From: Sympetrum striolatum
Taxonomy: Eukaryota > Arthropoda > Insecta > Odonata > Libellulidae
Assembly: GCA_947579665.1 (NCBI GenBank)
Contig: CANPUZ010000033.1
Location: forward strand, 186,001 to 250,000
Direction of reading: 5' to 3'
Length of the DNA: 64,000 nt
The notes under the pieces are model-generated. The model was not told where the DNA came from and ran no database searches. It worked only from the letters and a program-made list of their open reading frames with translations. The translations under genes and the position numbers were made by a program. Positions 33,900 through 47,228 of this stretch are shown here, piece after piece (the stretch's first letter is position 1; each line of letters starts with the position of its first letter).

Positions 33900-36700
33900 A
33901 TTCTCTCCTGTTGCACATACTTTCATTCACGAAGTTGTAACTCGCCCTTACTGAACTACAAATTACAGAGAAAACAGCTCAGTAGACATCTTGTTTCCTG
34001 CATTTCATTCTCCCTCGATACTAAAATTTTACAATAAAGTAGAGCAAAAACATTCTTTATAATTAGTTGGAAAACTTGAATCAATCACACCTTCACAACA
34101 AATTTATCGTTTTTATCGTTTTATATGTACACCCAATAACGACGTTCGTGTGGCGTTGTATGATTTCCACCGAAGAAATAAATGTAACCCAAAAACCATG
34201 GATATATTCATCGCCCTCAAATAACTATACCAAAGTTATTTCGCATCGAACGGTGTATGTTCAAACAAATGAGATGCATCGCCCGTCTATCGATTGAAAT
34301 TAATAAAAATCGTCAGAAAATAAAAAAAAATCAGATTCTTAAATTCAACTCTACCCTAATGAAATACATCATCTAGTGGCTCAGGTGTAGTTAGGCAGAA
34401 TGTTAATGACGTAGGTAGTTATTATATTTAAATTGCTTAAACATTGCATTTATTTCATTAAATGTGGACTGTACGGTAGATAGTATATTACTGAGGATGT
34501 GGTGCATTCTTATTTATAGCCATGTATTCAACATTGCAGGAAATAAGCACCACCTCTAGCCCTTGATGTTGATCAATTTTTGGAAGAATTAAATCTTTCT
34601 TCTGATTCACATTGATATAACAAAACTTGATATCGGTATAGGCTAAATTTTGCTTAATTTTTCCTGAAGCAGATTCTTCATATTTAATCGGAGTTTGTGC
34701 TCTGCTTCTCGGCTGGCAAATGGCATAGAATTGTATTTCCACTTTTTAACATTTTAAAGCATTGAATTTCAGGGAAACCCAACTTATTTTATTTAACGCT
34801 GTTTTTTTGCTCCGTCGATTCAATTTCAAGGCAAACACCAGATCACGTGTGTGTTTTCCTCAAAGTGTTTTTTTACTCGCGGAACCCTTAAACTTACCCT
34901 TTTTGTATCCTAAATCGGATATTTTTATTTGCTTCCCCAAGATTTCTTTGGGGAAACACGAAAAAGGGTGTATTTTTCTCCGCCCGAGAGTTGCGAAATC
35001 GGCGCACGTATTCCTCGCTGTTAAAATTCTCTCAAGGCCCTGACAACGGAATATCTCTTAAGCGTTCATAATCCCTTATCTCTGATGGGTTAAAAACAAA
35101 TGAAAAACGGGAAGGATTTATTTACTTTATCGTCCCTCTTGCCCCGCTTTCCCTGCCGTTGGATTCGACGAAATGCGAACCGCAATTGAGGACTTTTTCC
35201 GAGCAATTTAGCAGATTGGTATCTTTGTATGCGGGCGCTAAAAGAAAAGCGATTTCCAATTGAAGATACCTTTGAGGAGATTAAACGCCGTTTTATTTAA
35301 AAGACGACCGAGTTTCACTTCACATTCACGTCGAAAAGAATAATGAGAGGATATGTAAAGCGGAATCTCGTTTTTAAGTTTCAAAGAGCGTCTTTCGATC
35401 CACACGACGTCAAGGATGTTCACTCGGCAATCTCTTGTAAATTATATTCAAGCTATGAGTGTACCCATTCGTGATCGTTAATTTAGCAATGAAATAGGAC
35501 GTTCTTAGAAAGTCACAGCTGATCAATGTCTTTACGGTCTTCGCTCGAATGTTTTAAGCTTAGAGGAGAAGGTGTAAATATGGGTGCCCTCTTTTGTTTT
35601 TGACGCCGCATTATTTAGGAAAAAATTCTATATTTCCACCTTCATTACTGCTCAGTTTACTAAACGATAGGAGGCAAAGTGATGATTAATATCAATCATT
35701 TTTATCCCAAAACGGAGATTCGCAAAAAGCTTTTAAAATGGAACTAAAAAAATTGGCGAGCAAATATGAGCCCTGCCCAAAACAATCCCATGAAATAGTT
35801 TTAAAACAAGATAAAACAATACAATATGCTACGTGCATAGTTGCGGAATTTAAATAAATATAAAATCAAAAGTTATTTAAAGATAGCCTCGCTGTACTAC
35901 GTTTACAGAGGCCCCATGAACCTTTAGGAGCTGCAATTTGTGGGTGGAACGAAAAGGAAGTCACATGATTATATTTGGCCAAGTCACTTACTGGTTGTGG
36001 TTAATTCAACCCTCAGATGGCTACGAACGTGGCTAAAATGTCCATCCAAGATGAGTGAGAAAGGCCAAAGAAAAGATGCTTATGGGCCCCTCCTTCAAAT
36101 GGGGGTTCATATTTACTCCAATCCCACCTAAGCACTATCACCTGTGACATAGAAGCGTACGTGACTTAAGGAGTGCTTCTAAAAGTTACTAAGGATCTCT
36201 GCTTTCTTGAAATCACTGTGAAAATATTTTAAACTAACCGTAGGGTCATGAAAAGAAAACGGTTTCACAAACCAGTCAAGAGTTTGCAGTCCAGAACAAG
36301 TACTAATTCACAAAATAACTGATGCTTCTTCCATATTACTCGAAAGAAATATTTCATCTGATCCCTGCTATCTTATTTCAACGAGTTGCACCGTATAGAG
36401 TTCTACAGCAGTGCCCGTTTTCACTCCATTTCCTCTAACGATTGTGTGGATTTCAGTAAATGCTTCATTACAATAACCATCCCGAATTTAAATATTCAAA
36501 CAGTTAAAAATTCTATTAAATATAAATATTATAATATTAGAGAGACTTTAGGAGTAGGCTAGGGACACATGGGAATGGAGACAGCACATCTGTTTGCCCT
36601 CTTAATTCTTGGGCGTTATTGAATTACCAGCCCCATGGCTTCAAATTCAACTTTTTCAATTTTTCTATATCTTACTTAATGAGAAAAAGTACATTTTCAT
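33900..36700. other. Unassigned AT-rich sequence
   Basis: Nothing recognised beyond random short frames. Confidence 0.4.
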
Positions 36701-36702
36701 AT

Positions 36703-36778
36703 TGGCTCCCACCGGGAATTGAACCCGGGACCGCTTTCATCAAAGGCGAACGCGCTGTCCACATGACTATCCGGGAGC
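36703..36778 (-). mobile_element. tRNA-like SINE head (same head as the SINE at 18.7 kb)
   Basis: Read on the minus strand: GGCTCCCGGATAGTCATGTG, then a B box GGTTCAATTCC with one change from consensus, and a closing GGGAGCC that pairs perfectly with the start. The body that normally follows (GACCTAAGCTGTCG) is absent; the sequence diverges right after GGAGCCAAT. Upstream, about 11 bases away, is a second tRNA-like unit. Confidence 0.8.
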
Positions 36779-36789
36779 CTGAAATTTTG

Positions 36790-36868
36790 GTGTAACAAGG
36801 ATTCGAACTGGTAACTTTCTCATTAAGAATCCGTGATGCTACCGCATCAGCCAACGGGCACCTTGAAT
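36790..36868 (-). mobile_element. Second tRNA-like unit, lysine-tRNA-like
   Basis: On the minus strand: an A-box-like TGGCTGATGCGGTAGC, a loop TTCTTAA that would present CTT as anticodon (lysine), and a B box AGTTCGAATCC one base off consensus, ending TTACACC. Arms pair poorly, so it is a retroposed relic and not a tRNA gene. It lies directly upstream of, and in the same orientation as, the head at 36703-36778. Together they look like a dimeric tRNA-type SINE. Confidence 0.55.
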
Positions 36869-36869
36869 G

Positions 36870-39800
36870 GAGACGACAGTGGCGTGCGGGACCTGCTTCC
36901 GGGCAGAACACCACATGATGATGATTAATTAATAATACTGTCTCTCCAAATTGTCCTTCGATCTTATAAGGAATTTATTTGACGTTTTTATCTTCCTATT
37001 ACTTTCCTTCGTATAGGCGAATATTTCACTTCTTGAGCACAAATGAAATAACTCTAAGAACACATGCGAATAAGCTGTCAACCAATATACCGACTATGTC
37101 AACTGTAAGAAGACGTTCGAAATCTCCCTTTACCTCACACGCATTACAATTTTGTTTCTGATCCACGCAGCAATTGACAGAAAGTGCTCCTTGGGAGATT
37201 TTGTCCGAAGGTACAGAAATGGTCAACTCAGCTTGTGATTTGTTGCTATTATTTTCAGTCAATAAATAGGATATATACATGCAAGTAAATGTCGCTCTTC
37301 GCTGTTTTTGGTCCATCTTTCTTTGGATGCATTCTGCGTAATCGAAGTAAGAACAAGGATGCGTAAGATGAGCAGAGATCCATCGAATTCAAATGCATTC
37401 GAATGCAATCGATATGGAAGGGTCCCAATCAAAAGGGTCGGAAACCGTATCCTGCGACCCTCTGAGGCGAGATCAAAGGAAAGATGATGTCCACTGCTTT
37501 TCGAGTGCTCGACACACATTCAATTCAAGTGCTTCATATTCTTCAAGCGCCACTTTGGGTTAGTGCGGCGTCGATTCTTGGAAGCAGACGAATTCTCCAA
37601 GCACATGAAATACTTTCTTTCTTCATAAAAATTGAATTGCAGCTCATAAATGGACCGAGGTGTAATATTGCAAAGAGGTACTCGGGAGAGAAATTATATT
37701 ATCTAAATGAGATAATTTAAATCACGTAATATTGTTCCTTAAAATTTCAGCAGTGTCAATTCATTATGTTCAACCTTTTAATGCTAGTGGTGAATATGGA
37801 GGAATAAATTGAGCGAAAACACTTTATGTAAGGTAGAAATTATACATTGCGATTGCTGTGTTGAGAAATGGGTTTAAATTGCAGGGAAAATGACATTAGG
37901 ACTATCTTCCGCAAGTGAAATGCGATAGGTAATGAATAATTAATTTGATTGGAGGATGCACCCCCTGCCAACTAGCATATTTGTAAATTTATTCAATGAA
38001 GAAAAGATCTCTTAGAAAGGGCTCGACAGAGAGACGTTATTCAATTTGGACGATAAATGTGGTCGTATGGCAGACACGTCACTGTGACACTTCATTCTGC
38101 TTATCTTCGGCAGCGATCCCGTTTTTTCATCATTACTATCATTTCAGTCAGCTTTCGTCTTGCGACAGTATCTGTAAAAACTTATAGGAAAGCCCTAGTT
38201 CGGGGAAAGGTTTCTCTGGAAAAATGTGACCACAACTATTTGTATACCGGAAGGTATTCTTATCGATAGTAGATCTGATGTTCAAAGTAATGATGAGAAT
38301 TATTTCTTATTTGTTGTAAATGGAAATAGTCAGGATAACGGAAATCCATTTTTTATTTCAAAATGATTTGAGGTATACCTTTTTCGATCATATAGTACGA
38401 GTAAACAGTTCAATGGTATATTAAATAAAGTTATGTGTTGATGCTGTTGTATAATAGCGTATCATATATATGTATGCAAAAATGAAAATAGTGCTAAAAA
38501 TTTTATTTTAACTATTTTATATCTCAGAATGTAATAACCTTTACATGTTATCTTTTCCAAAAATTCATTAACCAATCCTTAAAATCCTCTTCTCAGATTA
38601 TACGTTTTTTGAATGAATCATATCACACGTCCATAACTAGATTTCCTTAGTATTTAACTATTTCCGTAGTACGTTTTCGAGGTCACAGCAGCATGTTTTA
38701 TCCGCACGAACGCGAATACTAACCGCAGTTTGCACATTTCCTTTATTTGATGAAATCGCACTCAAGCACTCCGTCTCCGTATCTAACAGATTTTATTTGA
38801 ATTTCTTCGTTTTACTTTCAAAGAGACCGAATTATTAGCGAAAGGCAATTTCGATATTTAAAGGTAATATCCGTGTAACCAAATAGAAAGAAATTCTAAT
38901 CCTTTCTTCTTGGTAATCGTCCATTCATTAATATCATTTTATCGTTTCTATCTCGGCCGAGATAAGAAGAATATTGATTTTGCAGGCATAAATCCGTGCA
39001 AAATCAGTCTTTCTGATATTTTGATGGAAGAATCAAATAGTTTATAAAAAAGATAATTGCAAGCTTTTTTTACAAGAAGTCTTATAAAATGATTTACCAT
39101 CATCATTGGAATAGACTCGTGGTCCATCGTTGATTTATATAATAATACCGATGAATAGCAACGTTAAAGATACTGCATCGTAGGGGGTCCTAGGAGAAGA
39201 CTACACTTGAATTGTTAAATAAGCATCTTCGTTTTTTTTCGAGAGTGTTGAGGGATCGAAAGTGCGTGGGGGCGGAATCGACTGAATTCCTTTGGAAACC
39301 AATTGCTTTTCTTCTCCTCTAAAAACCCCAATAAATTGAGACCTTCGAGGGACGCGATACGTTCTCTTTATGGGGAAACTAACGAAACTTTATCTTTGTC
39401 ATGAGAAGAATGTAATAGATGTGAAAGAGAGAGTGTAGAGGAGTATTACAAGCGATCAACTGGGGATTCCCTTTTTTATTGTAAAATAGAGACGTTTACA
39501 GATCTTGATTTATAAAAGAGGATATTCTTTTTTGAATTTTTTATTTATTTCTTTAAATTTCGCGCTGCAATTTCTATCCAAATAGCAGCGCAACGTATAT
39601 TTTGTAATTTAAAATAATGTGTTGTAATTTTTACACCAAGAGACAATTTCAATTCAGTTTGATCGATTTTTCTAGCCTTTATTGATTGGTAATATACGTT
39701 ATTAAAATTCATTCAAGTTAGAATTACGTCCTTAAAATTTCTGCAATTATTCGAAATTATTATCGTTAATATAATTATTTAACGATGTGAGCAAACACAA

Positions 39801-42800
39801 AATTAAGCTGAAATACCTCAATTCTTTATTGAAAAACGATAACGAAGGTTTGTCGCAGATAGAAGTCTCCCAAAAATATTCTTTTGATTCAGAGGTGAAA
39901 GTTGATTTTGTAGCTTTTAATTACCGTCTATCGATTACCTTATTCATTATCCCTTTTCAATTGAGATTAAATTATTGAAGGCGTGTTTTACCTTTCACTT
40001 CAAATTTGAAAAGAAAATTACAAAAATATTAAAATACCAATTACACTACGAATAACGATTACTCCTTAGTATTCTCCAGAGTTTAGAATGATTTGAATTA
40101 AAATAAATCATTTCCTCACTTATTTGAATTACTATATTTTTCTTGCAGCATGCTATCGACCGTTGTCTGTTAACGATTCAAGTGAATACGTTTATCAGTG
40201 AGGATAGATCTACATAATGATAAGGATCAAACGAGATACCCAGGGTATTCACAGTCAATTAAATCGGATGCATTAGTCGTTTGTAGTGCATTCATTGCAC
40301 TAGTGGACGATCATTTACAGTTGGCGCTGTCTGTCCCTCGATAAAGTGTAATTATCGATAATATTGATATGTTATACTTTTTTTGATGGTAATTATAAAC
40401 GATTCAAAATGTATTTTTGACGTGGGCAAATATGATAAATATTTCCATTTATCTCCATTGAATTGATAAAAATTGTATATGCATCCTACATATTACTCTC
40501 AGTTAATTGAAATAATCGATTCCGGGAGGAAATTTCCAGAAAAATGAGGATAACACTTTCCATATAAAAGTAAAGGTTTAATGCGTTTGAAGTTTTGCGA
40601 ATAAAGTGAGGGAATATGCGTCAACATCTGCGAAAACACAGTGAACCATATCGCGAGCAAATAGGGCGTTCCGTTGTGGCGATACATAATTGATGAAAGA
40701 GGAACGAAAGAGTGTTTAGTTTCGCTGTTTGCTCTTCTTTTTTCTTTGTCTAAATAAAACAACCGCGGGCGAGCGAAGCCCGTTCTCTTTTATTATTGGG
40801 GAATTAAACTGGAATTCCGCCCCAATTATTACACGGTTTGTTCAAGATGGCGGAAGTGTCCGGTTTGCAATTATGAGGGAGGAATTCCAACCGTGAATTC
40901 CATTTTTTTACTCTGTTGTTGCGGTCGCATTAAAATTTGTCGAATGCTAAAGTTCTCCGCAATTAATTACTTGAAAATTTCAAAACGATGGAATACATTC
41001 CAAATTTGGAAATGTTCGCCTTAGTGCAATACCTAGGCACATTCTCATCGAATTTTAATTACCATTTAAAACAAAGTAGTCAAACGAATGCGCAAATGTG
41101 GGCCTTTACTACTTTAATACGTATATGCTGAACAGAAGAATATGGATATGCTCTTTTAAAACGTGAATACTTGTTCCAGGCGCATTATATAGCACTTCCA
41201 AAAGATAAAAAGTTTAAAAATTTACGATTTCAGTGGTATTACTCACCAAACTGTGGTAAAAGTTAATTCCAAGAGTTAATTAAAACATTATCTCTGAAGT
41301 TTATTTTAGCGAAGAAATATTTTTGGATATAATCAACATGTCCTCACTGTACTTCGTGGAACGACATCTTAAGTATTCTTCCTTCATCACGAAGAGCTGC
41401 CGCAAAGTAGCGGCTAAGACGGTGTATTTGGATAAAATCGATTATCAGGTTCAGTTCTAATGTTAAGTCGTCAATAACAGTAAGGAAATTACTTATTACT
41501 AGAACTGCAATAAGAAAACTCTCAAAATAAAAATTTAGAGAGATAATTAGGTTATAATGGGAAATTTAAGGTAGCTATTTAATTCTACTAATTATTTCTT
41601 TATGTCGTTCAACGAAATGTATTTCAGAAAACAGGTTTTAACATATGCGTCAAAACAGGATTATTAATGGTGCGAAAATTCGACAAAAAGACATCATGTA
41701 AAATGAAGGAGATATTTGGTACTTTTTCCTAAAAATTTTTTTATTTGTACTACCGGTTTCAACGGAGGACCGTCATGGACATAGTGTCGCAAACAGGAAG
41801 GACGTATTTGAAAAAAGAAAAAAGCGTTGTACCGTTTAATTCATTGGAAAACCTGGAAACTTTCCAAATTAGTATTACTGTCGCTTTACGTTTTTAAATA
41901 ATTTTATTTTTAAATTTCCGCTCATTTTTGGTGTTCTTTGCAAATTTGACATTTGAAATATCCATTGTTAAGCCTTAGATAGCTAATCCTTGATATCGCA
42001 ATTTTTCGTACGTCTTACCTTCCACATTCCTGCAGAGTTCTTTAACAAATTGAATCTTCTGATCTGAGCAACCTGAATGAACCGCTTACAAGAATAAGTA
42101 GGCTGGTTTAACCTCCTAATGCGTTTCCCATAAAAAAATATGAAGAAGTTAAAGTAATATCGAATTTTGGTTTTTAAAATGTGAAAGCATTAAAAATATT
42201 GCAATAATTCTACTTCCATAAAAGTTACTAAAATATTCCGTGAATGTAATGGCGTAATCGCCAGGGTAAATGGGTCAAATAGTTGATACCTATTTTCCTT
42301 GTTTGCATCAACTTTTCTAAGATAATCTTATAATTTAGCCCTTTCTTTACTTATTGCATTAGTTCCCTAGCTGGGTCAAATGAATCTTGTAAGCTTTCAT
42401 CTATGTATGTAGTGACATCTGAGATTGGATTAAGGAGTTATGGCCACTTGAGAATGCAAGATATACTAGGTGTTGGCACAGTGTTCGAGGTATTTTCCTC
42501 TCCTTTGGGGGAATGCCAAACAAAACGTTTCTTTTAATCATTATGTGAAAGTGCCGAACATGGGTGCAATATTTTTAAGTGAAGCGACTTTGATAAGACG
42601 TTTCTTACAACCAGTGCTTAGCCTCTCTGAGTTTTATGCTTTCGTATTGACTGTAACTCGGGGCGATAAAGCTACGGTAGTATTGTCTTTATATCTATAT
42701 ACAGCATATTTCACTTTTCTACGGTAATTTGCATTTGCTACTCCTTTCAGCCGTAATTTAAGGAGAGATTAAAAGACGAATGATAAAATCGAAGTGCAAA

Positions 42801-45800
42801 AGTGGTGTATTGTCAATAAATGTAGAAAATAACTTTCATGTACCGAAACTCAGAGACGATGATTAAGTTCACCTGCCCTGTTCAGCAAGTTTACTTCATT
42901 CAGTCAGTGATAGTGGATATCCAATCAGCAATAACAATTACAGCAAATTGACTCATTTCTTCCCTAGCAACTCTCTTTAGATCGAATCTTTCGTCTCCAT
43001 AGCAACCGGTTAATCTCGCAGTGAGGAGCCGCCATTATTAAACGCCGATCCAAATTGGGGAACAGCGGAACACCAATTCCCTCGAAAACCAAGAGACCAA
43101 TTCTCAGATCCACTCCTCACATTCCTTATCTTCGCACGTACCCAGAATGCACTCTACTGCGAACGTAGATACCCGCTTTTATATTTTGCCCCAAAATATT
43201 TATTCCTATACGATTTCCTTAGGGTTTCCTATTAGAGATTCTCTTTTCATTCACATTAAATGTCTCACACGAAAGATTCAACCTTAATCTATGCCGTGAA
43301 ATTAATTATTTCGATACATTTTATTCGCTATTTAAAAGTTTTTAAGCGTTAAGAAATTTTAAATCGGTATGGGTGATCCCAGATGGATTCTTCAAAAAAT
43401 GGTTAAATAATGATGATAAATTGATAACGTATTTATTTGTGTAAAATGAGATTATTATTTATCTTATCCATTGAATGAGACGTCTAAGAAGCCATAAAAA
43501 CAATATTTAATTATTGGTAATCTGCAGTTGTGTCATTGACCTCATTGAAATGTGTTCACGGAAAGGTCACCGATTGGTGATTGTCACCTCAAATATGTGT
43601 GCGCACTATAAATTGAGATGTTTGTGGATTAACTCCCACTGCTGCGTCTATCTCATGTATTATGCGATCCCAGAGGCTTTCTTACGAGGAGAAGAGGGAA
43701 GCTGACTCAGGACAATTGGATAGTAATCGGGGGAAAAATTTTCGTTTCTACGGGACTCAGTTGTGGTGCTGGGAATCGTAATGCTGCGGTCGGGGCGAAG
43801 CAGGGATTTGTCGCTTTATTCTGCAAACTCGGACTGAATGCAGATTCAGGACGAATATTAGTTGTACTTTGTAAATTGAAAAATCCAATTGAAGCGTTGA
43901 GATGCAAGGACTGTAGGGACATTGCCCATAGATACGATTGCGATAGGAGTATAAGTGTCGGAGAAAAGAATTTAATGAAAAGATTATATTGCTTTTGTTA
44001 TTTAGAGTAATGTCTGATTTGTGTTTTTAAATTACAGAAAGCTTTCAAAGTTGTTTTTACAATACCCTGAATCCACGAAAGAGAACTGTGGAATTAATAT
44101 GTCATTTCTATCAATTTCATTAATTTTCTTTTCTTTAGTGAAAGTAGAATATGCAATGGCAACAAAAAAATTTTTTAATGTTCGATGAAGACTCATTCAA
44201 TTTCACATATTTGATTCGCGATTGAGTTTTCGAAAAGAGGGAAGACATTATTGGTTATGTATATTTGCCTAAATAACATACTGATGTAAGTTCGAGAAGC
44301 ATAAGCTAGATAAAAGTACAAATCATTCTGCTATCTAAGATTATAGTCGAACGAGGAAAAGAAGTTCTCTACCATTTTATTTCGTCTGGTGACTTCTGGA
44401 AAAGGATCGCCATGACTCGTTTCGCATACTCTGGTGAACTTTTTAAATTTAAAATACTTCTCACAAAACAACAGCCCCCGAATGGATGAATGTTTTAAAT
44501 CCTTGTTTTTGAATGCTCCAACCAAGTCAGAAAGCTCACTCTCGTACTGATACTGCAGACTTAGTTTCATTCACACAATCATTGCCTTGCCATTAATTGT
44601 CACTAAAATATCAAGACTATCGAGAAATAGAACTAACTATCGAGGAATCGAACAGTCTGCCTGCAGAAGTCTTCGAACCTTTCCCAAAAAATATTAAATG
44701 TTTTGTTATCTGACGAGAGCCTGCCGCAATGTGAGACAAGTAGGGGATCGCTTGGTTGATGTACAGTGGGTCCGTGAAGGCCTATTATAGGAACCCTGAA
44801 CAATCTTGCATAACAAGTACAAGACAGTTTAATGCTGTTTCAGGGTACTTTCTATCATATCATTCTCATAAAAAATATAACTATTTCAAAGCGCTGTTTA
44901 TTTTTATGTTAATGTATGTATACATATTTTTATATTTATAATTTTGTATTTATGTATGATTGTGATGTAGACTAAAGTCACCACCTGTCCTTGCGAATAA
45001 CTGCGGCGTGCGGTTTTATGTAATAAGTAAATCTTATGTCTTACGTAATAAATAGATACACTTAAAGCCGTATTTCGGCGTGTGGTAGAGAATTTGATTA
45101 CTTTTCTTGGTTGTTGCATGCGAAATCTCCATCGTATCGCTTTATCTAACCGTTGCATATTTTAAGCAAATATGTATCCTTTTGCTCTGCATTCCGCGGG
45201 TACATCCGTCGAATCCCTCGCCACATATTTGGGAGACTAAGAAATAGAATCCCTCTCGAAAATTTTAATCATTTGAACTTACGATACTCTTTACAAATTC
45301 GATATTTTTATTCCGTTCGTGTCGTTCGAGTAATTCTGACACAGCTGTTTTATTACTTTATTTAATACGCAGTTGTTGAAATTAAAGACAGAATCTTTCC
45401 TCGCATTTGGTTCAAGTAACCGCTTTTCGCACTGCTGCCGAGTCGTCTTTCTGCTTTTTCCTTGACATTCATTAATTCTTGAATTCTATTTCCGATGCAT
45501 TCGTCGCAAAGAGGCGCAACCCGACGAATGCGCCAAACACAGGAAAAAAGTAGAAATCGTTAGAAATAATACTTGTAAACCCTGTCTCTCTTCAGAACGT
45601 CGTTAAAATATTCTTAAGGATCGATCTCGCAGGCAGAGTAAAAACATTAACTCGGCTGATTCGAGAGAAAAGAGAAGTAGAGAATACTTTCTTTGAAATC
45701 CTCTTCCCGTAGTTAATTATGGAAAAGGGAGTTGATTAGAGTGTGGGCGGTGCATTCAAATGGAGAAGCAACTTAATCGATTGTGCTGCTCAGTCGCTTT

Positions 45801-46095
45801 AATCCGCACTGCTGAGGCAAATAAATCTAGCGATTGCCGAATCGATTGCGACGACCGATTCATATAAGAAAGACACCTCCTTCGGAATGTAGTTATTTCC
45901 AGCTCAATACAAACGATATACCTGCGATATTATCACAAAAAACGAGACATAGAACCAAATCAGAACTGCTATGATAATCCAGTCATGCGTCTTGTTGTAA
46001 TAGATTTGCAATCCTCTTTTTGGTTTTGTACAATATATGAATCAGTCAATTGAGTATATATCTTCAATGGATTTGAACATTAATAATGAGTGAAA
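36870..46095. other. Long unassigned AT-rich region, 9.2 kb
   Basis: I recognise no transposon, RNA or host gene. A frame at 43632-44008 stays open for 125 codons without an ATG, which is not remarkable for this length of DNA. A short CGGGC/GCCCG hairpin lies near 40770. The region may hold host regulatory or intronic DNA, but the sequence alone does not show it. Confidence 0.35.
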
Positions 46096-46250
46096 GTATA
46101 CTGTCGGAGCATCCACACGAACGTATTTCTAGATCGGAACTCAGATACTGAAGATGCTGGGTGAACAACGACAAATGTTGACCTCGACCAGGAACCGAAC
46201 CCGTGGCCGTTTCCGCCGAGAGTGAACTCTTGATCCAAGAGTTCAAAATT
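46096..46250 (-). mobile_element. Possible tRNA-headed SINE, different head
   Basis: On the minus strand CTTGGATCAAGAGTTCAC can serve as an A box. About 35 bases later, CACGGGTTCGGTTCC contains a B box (GGTTCGGTTCC), with CCTGG closing the T-stem. The following sequence (TCAACATTTGTCGTTGTTCA) would be the body. Only one copy is in the window, so the body and ends are not confirmed. Confidence 0.4.
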
Positions 46251-46329
46251 CCCAAAATGATTCCAAAATGCGACGATTAATAATTCTTTCATATTGAGAA
46301 AAGTACTCAATGATTGGGAGTACTTCAAA

Positions 46330-47228
46330 CTCCAACTAGAAAAAAATACTTAAGAAAACGAATCAACTGATGTATCTCCTTGCAAATTTTACTGAGAATA
46401 TTTTGTGATTATGTTCCCTTGAAGTGCATTTCGTTGTTTTACTACAATGTTTCTCTATAAAAGCATTTTATAGAAACCGTTATATACATTTGAGATTCAA
46501 AAAATAATTAAAACATTTCATGAAATTTCTGTCCAATAAAAGTAAAGTGAAATCCACATTATTCATTTAATAGTACTTTGTACTTTTGTTATTGACTTTT
46601 TGTATACATTTGAGTAACAATTAATTATTTACTGTTCAGTAGAGCACTAAGGATTAAGTACTACTTTTCGTAGTTTTTGTCTTAAGTTTCCGTCAATCAA
46701 CTTTATCGTAAGGCATCTTTATATATTAATTGCCTTGTTCCGAAGGTCTGTGGGATTATTTACATCGCAGAAGTGTAGTCTCTGAGCATTTCAAACTTCA
46801 ACATTGGTATTTCCCTTTAAAACATTGCTGAAGACAAGCGTCCACATCCACGTTATTTTAAGGACAATGCGTGACTGTGCGATATTGGATGCCAACCCAT
46901 CACGTGTCCCTTTCACCGGATAACGTCTTTCCGATAGATTCTGCTCGAGATGAGAAATTCTTATTTAAATCGAACCTAAACAAACTCGATACATGTGTGC
47001 TTTATCATTGCGATTACAGGACCGATATGGAGGGTGACCGACAAGGTCCATCTACTTATTAACGCACCAATTTAACTGCTAAGAACGTTTGTTCCTTGAA
47101 GGCGTTAGCATCTCTGCACTGTCATTGTTTCTTCAGTACAGAAGATCTTTTTATCTCCTGGTCCATCTTTAGTAAATTTTTAATCCTTAAGTTAGCGTTG
47201 ATATTGTGTCAATTGAATGAACCTCTTG
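46330..47228. other. Unassigned AT-rich sequence
   Basis: Nothing recognised between the SINE-like element and the CR1-like LINE. Confidence 0.4.

Noticed and set aside
43632..44008. A 125-codon frame without ATG on the plus strand (contains WIVIGGKIFVSTGLSCGAGN)
   Set aside because: By rough estimate several such frames are expected by chance in 64 kb. It has no family resemblance and no convincing splice sites, and an overlapping minus-strand frame is also open.
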